The translations under genes and the position numbers were made by a program. The notes under the pieces were generated by a model that worked only from the letters and a program-made list of their open reading frames with translations, was not told the origin of the DNA and ran no database searches. A stretch of DNA of 64,000 bases from contig OY970386.1 of the NCBI GenBank assembly GCA_963719465.1, positions 2,250,716 through 2,314,715 of the forward strand, written 5' to 3'. This stretch comes from JALHUB01 sp963719465 (lineage in GTDB: Bacteria; Chloroflexota; Dehalococcoidia; DSTF01; JALHUB01). Below are positions 44,534 to 52,635 of the stretch, one piece after another; position 1 is the first letter of the stretch, and the number at the start of each line of letters is the position of its first letter.

Positions 44534-45339
44534 GCACCCGTCCACGGCTGAAGCGGGGCTGTCCAATGCTCGGGGATGACGGGTAGCAAGGTACAGCGAC
44601 AAGTCGGATGAAGTGGGGGATGTTGATCCCCAGAAGAGAAGGATGCGCCTACAGCTACAACTTCGCCGTTGAGCGCCGCACATGGGTCGCAAGTCTTCTC
44701 ATCCTGCGAGGTCTCCCACTCTTTGCGCTCTATGCCATTACGGCTGTACGTCTGTTGAGACGCGAAGGACGTTGCACGACATACCTCCGTTGTGGCAATA
44801 GTCCGAGCCCGCCCTTTCGACAAGTCCGGCCAGCTCTCCCCGACCATGGTTTTCACGAGCCGGGCCGTCGCGTCTATGTCGAGACCGGCAGACGCACCCG
44901 TGACAAGCGCCTTGCCGATCTGATCCTGGGTAGTTGTGTCGATCTTCGCCCTGATGTTCTCAGTAGCCGTTTGCAAGACTTCCAGTACGGCGGGATTCGA
45001 CAGAGTAAAAGACCCAGCTATTCCGAGCTGGCGAAGAGCTATCTGCCCGCCGAAGTCGGCATTGCTGACGCTGGCGTTGTTGAGGAGCTCACTCAAGGCA
45101 TCGAAAAGCGCTTTGCCGTCCCCACCTGCCCACGTGCTGATCGTTGCCTTTAGCGCGGCAAGCAGCGCTGCCAGATCCGCGTTGCTGGCGGATTTGGCGA
45201 TCCGCGCGTATTCAGATACTGCGATCTGGGCCCAATTTTCAACAGGAAATTGGACGTTCAGGAGCTTGCACCATCTGGCAATGCTGACAGCAAGATCGAG
45301 CTCGCGCTCTTGGTGATGGAGACTCAAAGGCTTACCCAT
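44530..45339 (-). CDS. MuF/SPP1 gp7-like minor head protein
   Basis: 269 residues from ATG 45339. The C-terminal third carries the phage Mu F pattern: ARTIATTEVCRATSFASQQT, then EWETSQDEKTCDPCAALNGE and HPPLHPTCRCTLLPV, a metal-binding Cys/His set. The N-terminal part is helical. MuF-like proteins sit at the portal/capsid vertex and help head assembly or DNA entry. It is the last morphogenesis-type gene before the integrase. A longer frame to 45393 has no supporting site. Confidence 0.8.
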   Translation of the reverse strand: MGKPLSLHHQERELDLAVSIARWCKLLNVQFPVENWAQIAVSEYARIAKSASNADLAALLAALKATISTWAGGDGKALFDALSELLNNASVSNADFGGQIALRQLGIAGSFTLSNPAVLEVLQTATENIRAKIDTTTQDQIGKALVTGASAGLDIDATARLVKTMVGESWPDLSKGRARTIATTEVCRATSFASQQTYSRNGIERKEWETSQDEKTCDPCAALNGEVVAVGASFSSGDQHPPLHPTCRCTLLPVIPEHWTAPLQPWTGA

Positions 45340-45473
45340 GATGATTCTTCTTTCTGAAGCGGCCGCCGCCGGTCGCTGGCCCAGTACTCTCATTCCAGGT
45401 TCGCCTCCGGCAGCGGCCTAGAGCGGCGCGCGGTAGGAGCCCCGCATCAAACCGCTGTGATATGAAGGCGCGT

Positions 45474-45505
45474 GGGGTCGGCTGTATGCCATTCCAGCCG
45501 ACCCC
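45474..45505 (-). terminator. Perfect 11-bp hairpin
   Basis: Arms GGGGTCGGCTG (45474-45484) and CAGCCGACCCC (45495-45505) around a 10-base loop, between the MuF-like gene and the gene at 45551. There is no T run, so it could act as a terminator or an mRNA processing or stability element. Confidence 0.5.
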
Positions 45506-45550
45506 TTCAGCCGTGTCAGGAGTTCAAGCCTAGCGCCTTTGTGATCTTGC

Positions 45551-45877
45551 TTACGGAGCCGACACAGACATAGTCAGCACGCCCGCGTTGTTCCAGATCG
45601 ATGTTCCGTCGCCGGGGTCAGCAAGCGGTAGCGCACTGAGTAGCGCCACCAGCGCGAGGACGGCGGGCATAGCGGCGACGGCGGCCTGGCACAGCGAATC
45701 AGTGCGGACTGTGCCGGCGTCATCGAAGATACCCCGGCCGTCAGCGGGATCCACGATTGGCACGGTGCCTGGCAATGCGAGCAGAGCCTGAACGGCCGCG
45801 CTGAGTTCGTCGTAGGCGACGAATACGTCTTTTCCGAGATAAGGTAGGTATTCTTTCAGTGCCTTTTTCCGGGTCAT
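45551..45877 (-). CDS. Hypothetical element protein with a twin motif
   Basis: 108 residues from ATG 45877 (AGGAG upstream). Two similar segments are visible: PIVDPADGRGIFDDAGTV and PLADPGDGTSIWNNAGVL, spaced about 43 residues apart, each followed by Ser-containing beta-like residues. The middle is hydrophobic (AVAAMPAVLALVALL). Placed between protease-like and MuF-like genes, it may be a structural or decoration protein; this is inference from position only. Confidence 0.6.
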   Translation of the reverse strand: MTRKKALKEYLPYLGKDVFVAYDELSAAVQALLALPGTVPIVDPADGRGIFDDAGTVRTDSLCQAAVAAMPAVLALVALLSALPLADPGDGTSIWNNAGVLTMSVSAP

Positions 45878-45888
45878 TGTTTGATCTC

Positions 45889-46008
45889 CTATGGACGGTA
45901 ATGTCCGCCCGGGGCCCAAGGGAAATTAGTCTGCGGCGGCGGCGTCGGGACAGGTGGATTGCTGGGTGGCGGGATGTAGGGTCGGATTGGCTGAACCAAA
46001 GTGATCAT
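45889..46008 (-). CDS. Small proline-rich protein
   Basis: 39 residues from ATG 46008, beginning MITLVQPIRPYIPPPSNPPV and ending APGGHYRP. AAAGGTG lies about eight bases upstream, and the stop overlaps the Shine-Dalgarno of the next gene. No homolog is recognised. A weak hairpin with GGGGCC/GGCCCC arms lies upstream near 46037-46068. Confidence 0.4.
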   Translation of the reverse strand: MITLVQPIRPYIPPPSNPPVPTPPPQTNFPWAPGGHYRP

Positions 46009-46207
46009 TTCACTTTCACCTTTCGTAGTAGGGGCCGCGTGGGGCCTTCGGCTATGGCTAACCGTTGGCCCCTTCGACGGGAGGTCTCGTCTAGCGGCCT
46101 AGAAGGATGGGCTGGTAATGGACAGCCCCCTCTCTTGATTATTTTGCTGGCGGAGATCGCTATGAGAGCGGAAACAATGCCCCGCCAGCGTCCATTTGTC
46201 CGGGGGG

Positions 46208-46891
46208 CTAGGATCTCCCCCGTTGAGATTTTGCGGCAGTTGTCCATGCGTCAGTGAAGTTGCTCGGCAGCGCGACCAGTGAGCACTCCAATGGCAACAC
46301 GCGGTCAAGCGATTCTGCCTTTGTCTTCGACCCCGGCAACTCAATCGGATGCGACTCTAGCACGATTACACCGACGCTTAGCCCGAGTCGAGTGCCATTT
46401 TTCACAGCCTGCCAGCTCTGAACAGCACGCGGGTTCGAAGTCTCGACCGCAATGTCGATGAGTAGCTTGCTGACACCGGCGGTCTTCGAGATCGAGGTCG
46501 CAATGATCCGCCCGAGCAAATCGTCTGGGATCAAATAACGGTGATTCAAATATCCATTCAAGCCTTTCAGCGCCAGCATGTCGCGCAGAGCCTGTTCGCC
46601 GAAGACCGCAGAATCGAGGTCGAGTGAAGCCGAGCTGGCCACACCGGAGATCGTGGGCGTCGCGCTTATGTCGCCGGTGGCTTTTGTCGCCAAAGAGAAC
46701 CGGCGCGAGGGCATGTCAGATCCCTTCACAGCCTTCAGGAACAGGCCGTATTTCTGCGGCGTCATCTGACGGACGCGCCGGATCAGAACGTCCGCGTCCG
46801 GCGGAGTCGCCTCAACGCCCGGCGGGACATGCAAGCCGTAGAGCTCGTTAAGCAGCCGAAGTGTCGCAAATGATTCTAATTCGTGTAGCAT
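46208..46891 (-). CDS. Prohead-protease-like protein
   Basis: 227 residues from ATG 46891 (AGGAG seven bases upstream). The core has NHRYLIPDDLLGRIIATSIS, an alternating strand LLIDIAVETS, the helix RAVQSWQAVKNGT, then LGLSVGVIVLES and LECSLVALPSN. This order (His near GRI, Ser in LSVG, SLVxLPSN) is the pattern of phage prohead proteases (HK97/S78 type). It would trim the scaffold or capsid during head maturation, yet no major capsid gene is seen next to it. The start overlaps the HNH gene end. Confidence 0.65.
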   Translation of the reverse strand: MLHELESFATLRLLNELYGLHVPPGVEATPPDADVLIRRVRQMTPQKYGLFLKAVKGSDMPSRRFSLATKATGDISATPTISGVASSASLDLDSAVFGEQALRDMLALKGLNGYLNHRYLIPDDLLGRIIATSISKTAGVSKLLIDIAVETSNPRAVQSWQAVKNGTRLGLSVGVIVLESHPIELPGSKTKAESLDRVLPLECSLVALPSNFTDAWTTAAKSQRGRS

Positions 46892-47409
46892 CGTTGTCTC
46901 CTGTGGCATCCAACGTGGGACGCACGTTCTCTGTCAACCGCCTTGTGGCACTTGTGGCAGAGGAGTTCTATGTCGGGGGGGAGTTCGCCCCACTGATCTA
47001 CATAACGGAGTATGGCGGCAACAAGGAGCGGCGTAGTACACCGAAATTCTGAAGGGTAGGCGGGGTAGCCCGCGCAGTAACCGCCTAGAGTGTGATGCAC
47101 CTCAAGCAATTCTAGGCACGCCTCTCCGCAGTGTTGACACGCATTGCCATAGTTGGCCAGCATCTCGGCGCGGCAAGCTAGCTGGTACACCCTTACGCGC
47201 TCTATGCACAGCTCAGAATTGGCGGCGTAGTGCGCATTGGCACAAGCACGGTAAGGCTTCGGATTGAGAGCCCGGCGGACTCGTTTCCGCATATTCTCCC
47301 GCGCTCTCAATCGCTTGTGCCTGCAAGCATCGCAGCGCAACCGCTTGCCTGTCCTTGCCTGGATGATAGGCGCGCCACAATCAATACAATGAGTAGGTCG
47401 AGTCGCCAT
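46876..47409 (-). CDS. HNH-endonuclease-like protein 1
   Basis: 177 residues from ATG 47409. An N-terminal ribbon (CIDCGAPI ... RCDACRHKR) and a basic helix lead to YGNACQHCGEACLELLEVHH, GYPAYPSEF, YVDQWGELPPDIELLCHKC and HKAVDRE, the HNH core with its C-x-x-C pairs. A paralog is at 53110-53802. In phages such proteins sit near head genes and help terminase cut DNA, but no terminase is found here. Confidence 0.8.
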   Translation of the reverse strand: MATRPTHCIDCGAPIIQARTGKRLRCDACRHKRLRARENMRKRVRRALNPKPYRACANAHYAANSELCIERVRVYQLACRAEMLANYGNACQHCGEACLELLEVHHTLGGYCAGYPAYPSEFRCTTPLLVAAILRYVDQWGELPPDIELLCHKCHKAVDRERASHVGCHRRQRCYTN

Positions 47410-47413
47410 TGTT

Positions 47414-48025
47414 CTATTCCTGATCGTCACTAGCTTCAAAGAATATTTGGGAGCCGCGGCCGCTAATATCCCCAACCAAGGCGCCCTCAGACGTGAAGGG
47501 CATTTGACGGAATTGCCGCGCTAGATCAGGCGTAAACCTTACAGCAGGAAAACCGGGACGTGGCAGGTCGCTCACAGCAGGGCCGCCCGCGACCCTCCAG
47601 GCGTGCGCGGCTTCGAACAAGCGCCCGTATGCGCACTCGTTTAGCTCCCGCAGTTTCCCGAGAGCCGCGAAGAGCTCGCCGAAGACTCTCTCCACATCAG
47701 ACTGTACTGCTTGGCGGGCTTCTAAGGCTGTCTGGAGCGGTTCGAGCGCCGCCATGTAAGCTTCATGCTTCCCGCCAGCCTCTGCAATCTGAACATCGAT
47801 CTGGGCGACAGCACGGGCAAGGATCGAGCGCTTCTCTCGCAGTAAGACCAGCGGTTGAGCTGCAGACGTTACCACGTTCGGATTATCCGGTTGCCGGGCC
47901 AGTTGCTTCGCGCTGGCCTTCTCTTGCGCAGAAATGTCGGTGTCGCACGCGGCTATCTGGGCCCCAAGCGCGGCCTTTTTCTGGCGGAGGGATGCTTCCA
48001 ATGGCGATACTTTTGTCTTGGGCAT
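47414..48025 (-). CDS. Coiled-coil protein of the element
   Basis: 203 residues from ATG 48025 (AGGAG upstream). It begins MPKTKVSPLEASLRQKKAAL and is mostly helical with heptad-like spacing to about residue 130. The C-terminus (FTPDLARQFRQMPFTSEGAL) is different. It could be a scaffold-like protein given its position next to head genes, but nothing in the sequence proves that. It overlaps the GIY-YIG stop (TAATG). Confidence 0.55.
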   Translation of the reverse strand: MPKTKVSPLEASLRQKKAALGAQIAACDTDISAQEKASAKQLARQPDNPNVVTSAAQPLVLLREKRSILARAVAQIDVQIAEAGGKHEAYMAALEPLQTALEARQAVQSDVERVFGELFAALGKLRELNECAYGRLFEAAHAWRVAGGPAVSDLPRPGFPAVRFTPDLARQFRQMPFTSEGALVGDISGRGSQIFFEASDDQE

Positions 48026-48711
48026 TATGGTGTCTCCTGCTTTGCCGGCTCAAAACAAGTGGGATCAAAGGACTTCCGATATTGCCGAACGGCTAATTTC
48101 TTCACCTCTGATTCTCCTCGTATTTTTTGGCCTATCCGCGTTAATATGCGCAAGTAACTAAGGCGTAGGTCGCAGAAAGTACAGTGTAGCTGGCACAGCG
48201 CCTTATTCTTCGGGTCACGCGCGAATTCGAAACCAGCCCGGGAACATGCCTCGTCCACTTCGGCCAGCATGCGAATAAGCACAACCGGCACATTATGAAG
48301 TTGTGGCATCTGCATCCACCCGGCCGTGCGTGGTTCCAAGAGACTACTCCGACGCCCATAGGCGCTACGTCCGCAACCGCTACCAAGCCGGCGCGCGTCT
48401 TCGGCATCGGTAGGCCGCGGAAGATACTTCTCGGCGGTCATGGCAAGGCAGGAAAGCGCGGCAGTCTTTGCGACTAGCGGAAACCACTCGCAGCCTTTTG
48501 CGGGCGTGAACCCCTGCTCGCGCAACAGCGCCAGGACGTGCCATTCAGCAGCGACAGGATCGCGAACCTTGTGAAGTGCGAGCTCCGTTCTGCCCGGATA
48601 CGCCGTCTTTCGCTGGCGAAAACTGTATGTACGCCCAACTTTGACATAACCGTCACACTCCACGGCGTAAAGGTAGCCACACGTCGGTCGGGGCCTTTTA
48701 CTCAAGTTCAT
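48025..48711 (-). CDS. GIY-YIG/T5orf172-like protein
   Basis: 228 residues from ATG 48711. The N-terminal half has CGYLYAVECDGYVKVGRTYS, FRQRKTAYPG and AAEWHVLALLREQGFTPAKG followed by CEWF, matching the GIY-YIG relatives of the T5orf172/meiotic type found in phages. The C-terminal half is unassigned, with a Cys pair HCTFCDLR. It overlaps the previous gene by 14 bases. Confidence 0.65.
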   Translation of the reverse strand: MNLSKRPRPTCGYLYAVECDGYVKVGRTYSFRQRKTAYPGRTELALHKVRDPVAAEWHVLALLREQGFTPAKGCEWFPLVAKTAALSCLAMTAEKYLPRPTDAEDARRLGSGCGRSAYGRRSSLLEPRTAGWMQMPQLHNVPVVLIRMLAEVDEACSRAGFEFARDPKNKALCQLHCTFCDLRLSYLRILTRIGQKIRGESEVKKLAVRQYRKSFDPTCFEPAKQETP

Positions 48712-49033
48712 CGCCGTTGTCCTTCCACGACTCAGCGTCCGGCGGCGGTGGTAGGTAAGGGGCGACAAGCTTCAACGCATGCCGGCGCTCCCCCATCACC
48801 TGCAGGTACTGATTCATGGCATTAGCATCGCCCCGGTGCTCGTCGGCGTAGGCCGCCAGGCGCTCACAAGCAAGATCGCATTCGACAAACACAGCAACAA
48901 GCGGGCGCACCTTGGTTAATGACTCGTTCTCCTCGATCATGCGGCTGGCGCGCATACGTATCTGCGCCCGGAGTTTGGCGCTTCGCCTGCTGTCGGCGTT
49001 GTCGGTTGTGTCTTCCGGGCTATCGTTTTCCAT
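48698..49033 (-). CDS. Hypothetical acidic protein
   Basis: 111 residues from ATG 49033. Helical, charged; contains AAYADEHRGDANAMNQYLQV and LVAPYLPPPPDAESW. The size and helix-rich make-up would suit a small terminase subunit or accessory protein, but no signature is present. It is the first gene of a packed set that runs to the integrase. Confidence 0.45.
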   Translation of the reverse strand: MENDSPEDTTDNADSRRSAKLRAQIRMRASRMIEENESLTKVRPLVAVFVECDLACERLAAYADEHRGDANAMNQYLQVMGERRHALKLVAPYLPPPPDAESWKDNGDELE

Positions 49034-49598
49034 GATCCGACCTCTTTTTCGACATGTGTGCAGATCGCGACTTTGTGCGCATTTTCGCCGAAGCTAGGAT
49101 GGGCGCGGTCTGTAGGAGCCTTATGTTCAATTTGTTGAATCTAGCCCGTATCTGCGCCGTGATGCACGTTTTTGAAGAAACGCAAAAAGCACGATCCGGG
49201 CCGTTCCCGTATGATCCTCCAATAAAAGTTAGATTCAAAATCCGACCTCACAGAAAGCGAATTTTTGCGCCGCGGGCGACAGTGTCCCTTGACTCAAAAA
49301 CCCAAAAACGAAGGTTCCTAACTTCGACCCTAGGGGCCTATTTCGACCCATTTCGAGCCCTTCGCCGTTCGCGCGCCACGTCTGAGACTGTTCGCGCCCC
49401 GCATCTACCGCCGTTCGCTCCTGTACCTTTTGCCCTGAATCTAACCATGTCAAATGTCGCTCGACTTAGATTCAGAATCTGTTATGTTTTAAGGCTACAA
49501 GGCAATGTTCGCAGAGAAGCAACAGTCGCGCGCTTGGTGGCCAAGAGCTTTGGCCAATGTCCACTTACCGTTGTCCGCTGTCCTTTACCTGCTGTCCA
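49034..49598. other. 565-bp region without a supported gene, carrying TTAGATTC motifs
   Basis: No frame here has both a good start and protein-like composition. Three copies of TTAGATTC or its complement lie at 49229-49236, 49437-49444 and 49466-49473, the last followed by AGAATCT to form a dyad. Two more are at 54354-54361 and 54380-54387. This may be the control region for the head-gene set. Confidence 0.45.
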
Positions 49599-49829
49599 CT
49601 ACCCGAAACTGAAGTCACGTGCGAATGGTCTCTTGTCACGAGTACGCCATAACTGCAGTGCGTTGACTCTACTACATGCTGAACACTTGTACGCGTATCC
49701 CCCTGGTTTCGTTCTGTTGCGTGGGAAGGCCGTGTCGCGTCTCTTAAGCATGTGACACTTCCAGCATCGACGATAGACTATCTCTTCCCCGGCAATGTCA
49801 TAGGTAAGTGTTGCCCAGTTACTACGCAT
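49599..49829 (-). CDS. Small C4 zinc-ribbon protein
   Basis: 76 residues from ATG 49829 with GAGAG upstream. RRCWKCHMLKRRDTAF ... YKCSACSRVNA forms a C-x-x-C/C-x-x-C ribbon followed by a basic tail. Similar ribbons occur in phage HNH-like and recombination-accessory proteins; no HNH core is present. Confidence 0.55.
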   Translation of the reverse strand: MRSNWATLTYDIAGEEIVYRRCWKCHMLKRRDTAFPRNRTKPGGYAYKCSACSRVNALQLWRTRDKRPFARDFSFG

Positions 49830-49838
49830 TGGTGTCTC

Positions 49839-50324
49839 TCAGTTACTCCCGCGTGGTGATTTCTCATACTGCCGGGCAGTGAGTAGGCGTCCTTTGAACT
49901 TGGCCCCAGTGAGTTTCTGTATCGCGGTGGCCACTTCACCTTCCGTCTCATAGGAGGTAAATGCAACGCCCCGCCCGTAGAGTCGCCGGACCGAGACGAT
50001 GCGGCCGCCTTGCTCGATCAGGAATTGAAGCAGATCAGCTTCATCGCAATCCTGCTCAACATTGACTAGACAGACCGTTAGTGTTGGGAGTGGGTTCGCT
50101 TGACCTACTCTTATGCGTGCACCCTCAGGAAGCACAACATCACCATTAGCAAGCAGCCGGGAAGCGTCATCGAACGTGGCGAGACGGGCGATAGCAAATG
50201 GCGGTGTTGCCCAGGAAAGCACCCGGAACTTCTCTAACGTGCCGTATTGCTTCAAATGCGCTTCAAGGGCGAGTTCGTGTCGCGCCGGCACCGGTGACAA
50301 GTGGATCAATCTGCTGATTGTCAT
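49839..50324 (-). CDS. Protein with two RRM-like domains
   Basis: 161 residues. The second half reads as an RRM: LTVCLVNVEQDCDEADLLQF (strand 1 and helix 1), GGRIVSVRRLYGRGVAFTSY (strands 2-3, RNP1-like) and AIQKLTGAKFKGRLLTARQY (helix 2 and strand 4). The first half has a weaker version: LIHLSPVPARHELALEAHLK, YGTLEKFRVL, PFAIARLATFDDASRLL. RNA or single-stranded DNA binding is expected. RRMs are uncommon in phage-type elements. The assignment rests on pattern only. Confidence 0.55.
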   Translation of the reverse strand: MTISRLIHLSPVPARHELALEAHLKQYGTLEKFRVLSWATPPFAIARLATFDDASRLLANGDVVLPEGARIRVGQANPLPTLTVCLVNVEQDCDEADLLQFLIEQGGRIVSVRRLYGRGVAFTSYETEGEVATAIQKLTGAKFKGRLLTARQYEKSPRGSN

Positions 50325-50327
50325 GGC

Positions 50328-50825
50328 CTATTGCCCGCCCTCAGTTGGCTTCTCTTCGGATGTTCTGGAAGCAGCCTCGATCAGACGCTGCTTCACGATG
50401 GGCGAAAATTCATCTAACGGATCAGGCCGTGGCTGCTTGTAGGAGCGTGACGTGATTGTTGCACATGGGAGCTGCATAAGTGAGAGCCAAATCTTCACAG
50501 TTGAAGTCAGTGAATACCCCCATAATCCTACGTCCAGCTTCAGGAAGTCCGCTGGGGTCCTTGCAGCCTTGAAACTCTCGCGCCAGACATTTTGTATCTC
50601 AAGCGACATAGCCGCCGATTCAGTCAGCCAGGGCGTCATCTCGATGTTACGTCGTATAGGCGGGTTCTGCATCCACCGTTCAGCAAAGTCTCGACACTGC
50701 CGGCGGACGGCAGCCAGACGATCATCCCACTTGCGCAGTTTAGCGTCGGGGATCGTCGATTGGCTCATTTCATCATTCAAGGCTTTCAAGGCAGTCAGCG
50801 GGTCAACAGGTTTTGACTTCGGCAT
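50328..50825 (-). CDS. Hypothetical helical protein
   Basis: 165 residues from ATG 50825. It begins MPKSKPVDPLTALKALNDEM and has AKLRKWDDRLAAVRRQCRDF and WRESFKAARTPADFLKLDVG, a phasin-like helical pattern. The C-terminal DEFSPIVKQRLIEAASRTSE is also helical. It lies two bases before the XRE gene and after the RRM-like gene. No family is recognised with confidence. Confidence 0.5.
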   Translation of the reverse strand: MPKSKPVDPLTALKALNDEMSQSTIPDAKLRKWDDRLAAVRRQCRDFAERWMQNPPIRRNIEMTPWLTESAAMSLEIQNVWRESFKAARTPADFLKLDVGLWGYSLTSTVKIWLSLMQLPCATITSRSYKQPRPDPLDEFSPIVKQRLIEAASRTSEEKPTEGGQ

Positions 50826-50827
50826 GG

Positions 50828-51028
50828 TTACTTCTCCCTCGATGCTTGTATCGCGGCCAGGGCGTGCAAGTAACGATCTGCTGTCTCGGCGTATGGCTGT
50901 CGGCGTTCATAATCTGCGACGGCGGCCTGAGAGACGCCCAAGAGCCGGGCCAGCTCAGTCTGCGACACGTCGGCAAGGCGTCTCATACGTCTCAGGTCGG
51001 ATCCCGTAAGTTTTGGCGTTGCTGTCAT
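50828..51028 (-). CDS. XRE-family (Cro/CI-type) DNA-binding regulator
   Basis: 66 residues, a bare helix-turn-helix domain: SDLRRMRRLADVSQTELARL, LGVSQAAVADYERRQPYAET. GGAGAG lies upstream of ATG 51028. It follows a 216-base region with paired CTAGTATA/TATACTAG sequences, so it may control its own promoter and the decision between maintenance and induction. Confidence 0.8.
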   Translation of the reverse strand: MTATPKLTGSDLRRMRRLADVSQTELARLLGVSQAAVADYERRQPYAETADRYLHALAAIQASREK

Positions 51029-51100
51029 GTGACTCTCTCCCCGAACAATCGACCACGCGCGGGAGATATGGCTACGCGCGGGTGTCGATTCCCACTACTT

Positions 51101-51178
51101 CTAGTATAGAGCATCGGATGAGTTTTGACCAGTGCTGTGCTGATAAGGCTCAAGCAGGCACGAATAACCGTATACTAG
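51101..51178. promoter_or_regulatory. Candidate operator/promoter region upstream of the XRE gene
   Basis: CTAGTATA (51101-51108) and TATACTAG (51171-51178) form an inverted pair 62 bases apart. The first reads as a TATACT -10 box toward the XRE gene on the minus strand. TTGACC (51125-51130) lies between on the plus strand. Confidence 0.4.
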
Positions 51179-51244
51179 CTCGAATTAAAGTCTTTTGGCC
51201 TCGACCTCGTTCCCCCACACATGCCAGCAGTGTGTGGATCTCAT

Positions 51245-51511
51245 TCATAGCTTGCCTTTTCTGGCAACGGGGCGCGGTCTACTCAACGGACGCTTTTGCC
51301 CCCGCTTACCCCGGCATTTTGGGAAGCCACTACAGCCCCAGAATGGCCCGTAAGGGCCTGCACAGATAACCATTGGCCGGCGGCACTTCTCACAGCGCTC
51401 GATTACAGGAGGCCCCGGCGTTGCTGCAACACGGGCGGTAGAATTGCCCGTCTTTTTGTTGATGGCCGCGACCACCTTGTCTGCTAGGGAGCGCTTAGGG
51501 TTAGGCATCAT
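51245..51511 (-). CDS. Topoisomerase-type zinc-finger protein
   Basis: 88 residues from ATG 51511 (or the ATG at 51508). The C-terminal half is ERCEKCRRPMVICAGPYGPF then WGCSGFPKCRGKRGQKR, the C4 finger found at the end of type IA topoisomerases, with a basic tail. It overlaps the end of the replication-protein gene, so it may help DNA handling in replication. Confidence 0.7.
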   Translation of the reverse strand: MMPNPKRSLADKVVAAINKKTGNSTARVAATPGPPVIERCEKCRRPMVICAGPYGPFWGCSGFPKCRGKRGQKRPLSRPRPVARKGKL

Positions 51512-52631
51512 CAGGGATCCAGAAGTCGATAGTTGTCTCAAGCAGCCCGTGTCGCCGTTCGTTGTCACCTTCAGCCGCGAGCCAATCAGCGAACACCGGC
51601 TGTAGCTGTCCCCACACCTTTGCGATGGCTGTTGCCAACCCGGTCTTGCGGGCAGCAGTGGATCCGCCGCCGAGTTCCCAAACCACGTATGTCAACGGAG
51701 TCAGTTTGCCCCTGCCCCAGCCGCTGTTTATGAAGCTTTGGAGAACATCTCTTACCGCCGGCAGATCCCATGGCTGGGGGAGCGGCATAGAGTCGCCGGT
51801 CTTCTTCTTATGCGAAACTGCTAGGCATTGCAGAAAGTACAAAAGGCCCTCTGCGGTGCCTTCCCATTCGAGAGACCACAGATCATTAGTTGGGGCGTCG
51901 CCGGCATCGAGCGAATGGTGGATAAAGCCGCCGGGATTCTTAATCGGGCTGGTGGTAGGGTTTTCGGCCACGAGATCGCTGTACCTGTCAAAGAGACCTA
52001 GCAAAGCGGTTACCGCTGTCGGCTGCGCGCTGGCCCACTGAAGGGCGTCTGCGCGCTTGACATGGTATTTCTGCAGCTTAGAGATCAGGCGGTCTCTATC
52101 CAGGCTGCCAGAAGGTTCTCTGTCAGAGCAGGCAGGCAGGCAGGCATCTTCTTGCTTGCTTGATTGCTTCTTTTCTTGTGAACTTCCTGAATCTGTTTCA
52201 AGACCCAAATGGTGACTCTCAAGACCCAAATGGTTACTCCCAAGACCCAAATGGTTACTCCCAACTGGCTCAGCTTCAGACGCAGCAAAATCGCGCCTTC
52301 CTGAATCTGTTTCAAGACCCAAATGGTCACGAAGTGCTATTATAGCCGCGCGGTCGAATCGGATCCTCCAGCGTCCCCGCTTCTCCGGCTCGGGCAGCAA
52401 CTTCCCCGCGACTAGCTCAGCGATAGCTCTGTTGGTGTCCCGGGAGCGGAGTCTTGTCCATGTGGCAAGCTCTTCATGTGTGAATTCCAGCCACGGATTT
52501 CTGTTGTGCAAGCTGACGAAACTCCACACGACCAACAGCACCCGGAGATGCCGCGTCACTAGATCACCCAGATAGTCACTGACGACCGGGTTCGGTATTC
52601 GGATATGGCCTTCTGGCGGCAATCGTTTCAT
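51501..52631 (-). CDS. O-like replication initiation protein with internal iterons
   Basis: 376 residues. The N-terminal 100 or so residues (HIRIPNPVVSDYLGDLVTRH, WLEFTHEELATWTRLRSRDT, AIAELVAGKLLPEPEKRGRW) fit a winged-helix replication protein of the phage O/DnaD type. A repetitive segment follows, containing NHLGLGSNHLGLESHHLGLE, encoded by 21-bp direct repeats. The C-terminal half (NPGGFIHHSLDAGDAPTND, WGRGKLTPLTYVVWELGGGS) is unassigned. The layout recalls lambda gene O, whose coding sequence contains the origin. Confidence 0.65.
   Translation of the reverse strand: MKRLPPEGHIRIPNPVVSDYLGDLVTRHLRVLLVVWSFVSLHNRNPWLEFTHEELATWTRLRSRDTNRAIAELVAGKLLPEPEKRGRWRIRFDRAAIIALRDHLGLETDSGRRDFAASEAEPVGSNHLGLGSNHLGLESHHLGLETDSGSSQEKKQSSKQEDACLPACSDREPSGSLDRDRLISKLQKYHVKRADALQWASAQPTAVTALLGLFDRYSDLVAENPTTSPIKNPGGFIHHSLDAGDAPTNDLWSLEWEGTAEGLLYFLQCLAVSHKKKTGDSMPLPQPWDLPAVRDVLQSFINSGWGRGKLTPLTYVVWELGGGSTAARKTGLATAIAKVWGQLQPVFADWLAAEGDNERRHGLLETTIDFWIPDDA
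52184..52332. repeat. 21-bp iterons, putative replication origin
   Basis: Three head-to-tail copies at 52198-52218, 52219-52239 and 52240-52260 share CAAGACCCAAATGG; a fourth is at 52312-52332. Copies 1 and 4 are both preceded by CCTGAATCTGTT. The unit equals seven codons, so the reading frame through the repeats is kept. Between copies 3 and 4 lies a 51-base unrelated segment. Confidence 0.75.
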
Positions 52632-52635
52632 CGTC

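Noticed and set aside
49054..49755. A 233-codon plus-strand open frame in the element
   Set aside because: Opposite to all neighbours, overlaps a supported small gene, has no ribosome site and an Arg/Pro/Ser-rich, low-information composition.
52184..52332. CRISPR-like direct repeats
   Set aside because: Repeats are contiguous 21-mers without spacers, in frame inside a coding gene, and no cas gene is near; iterons fit better.
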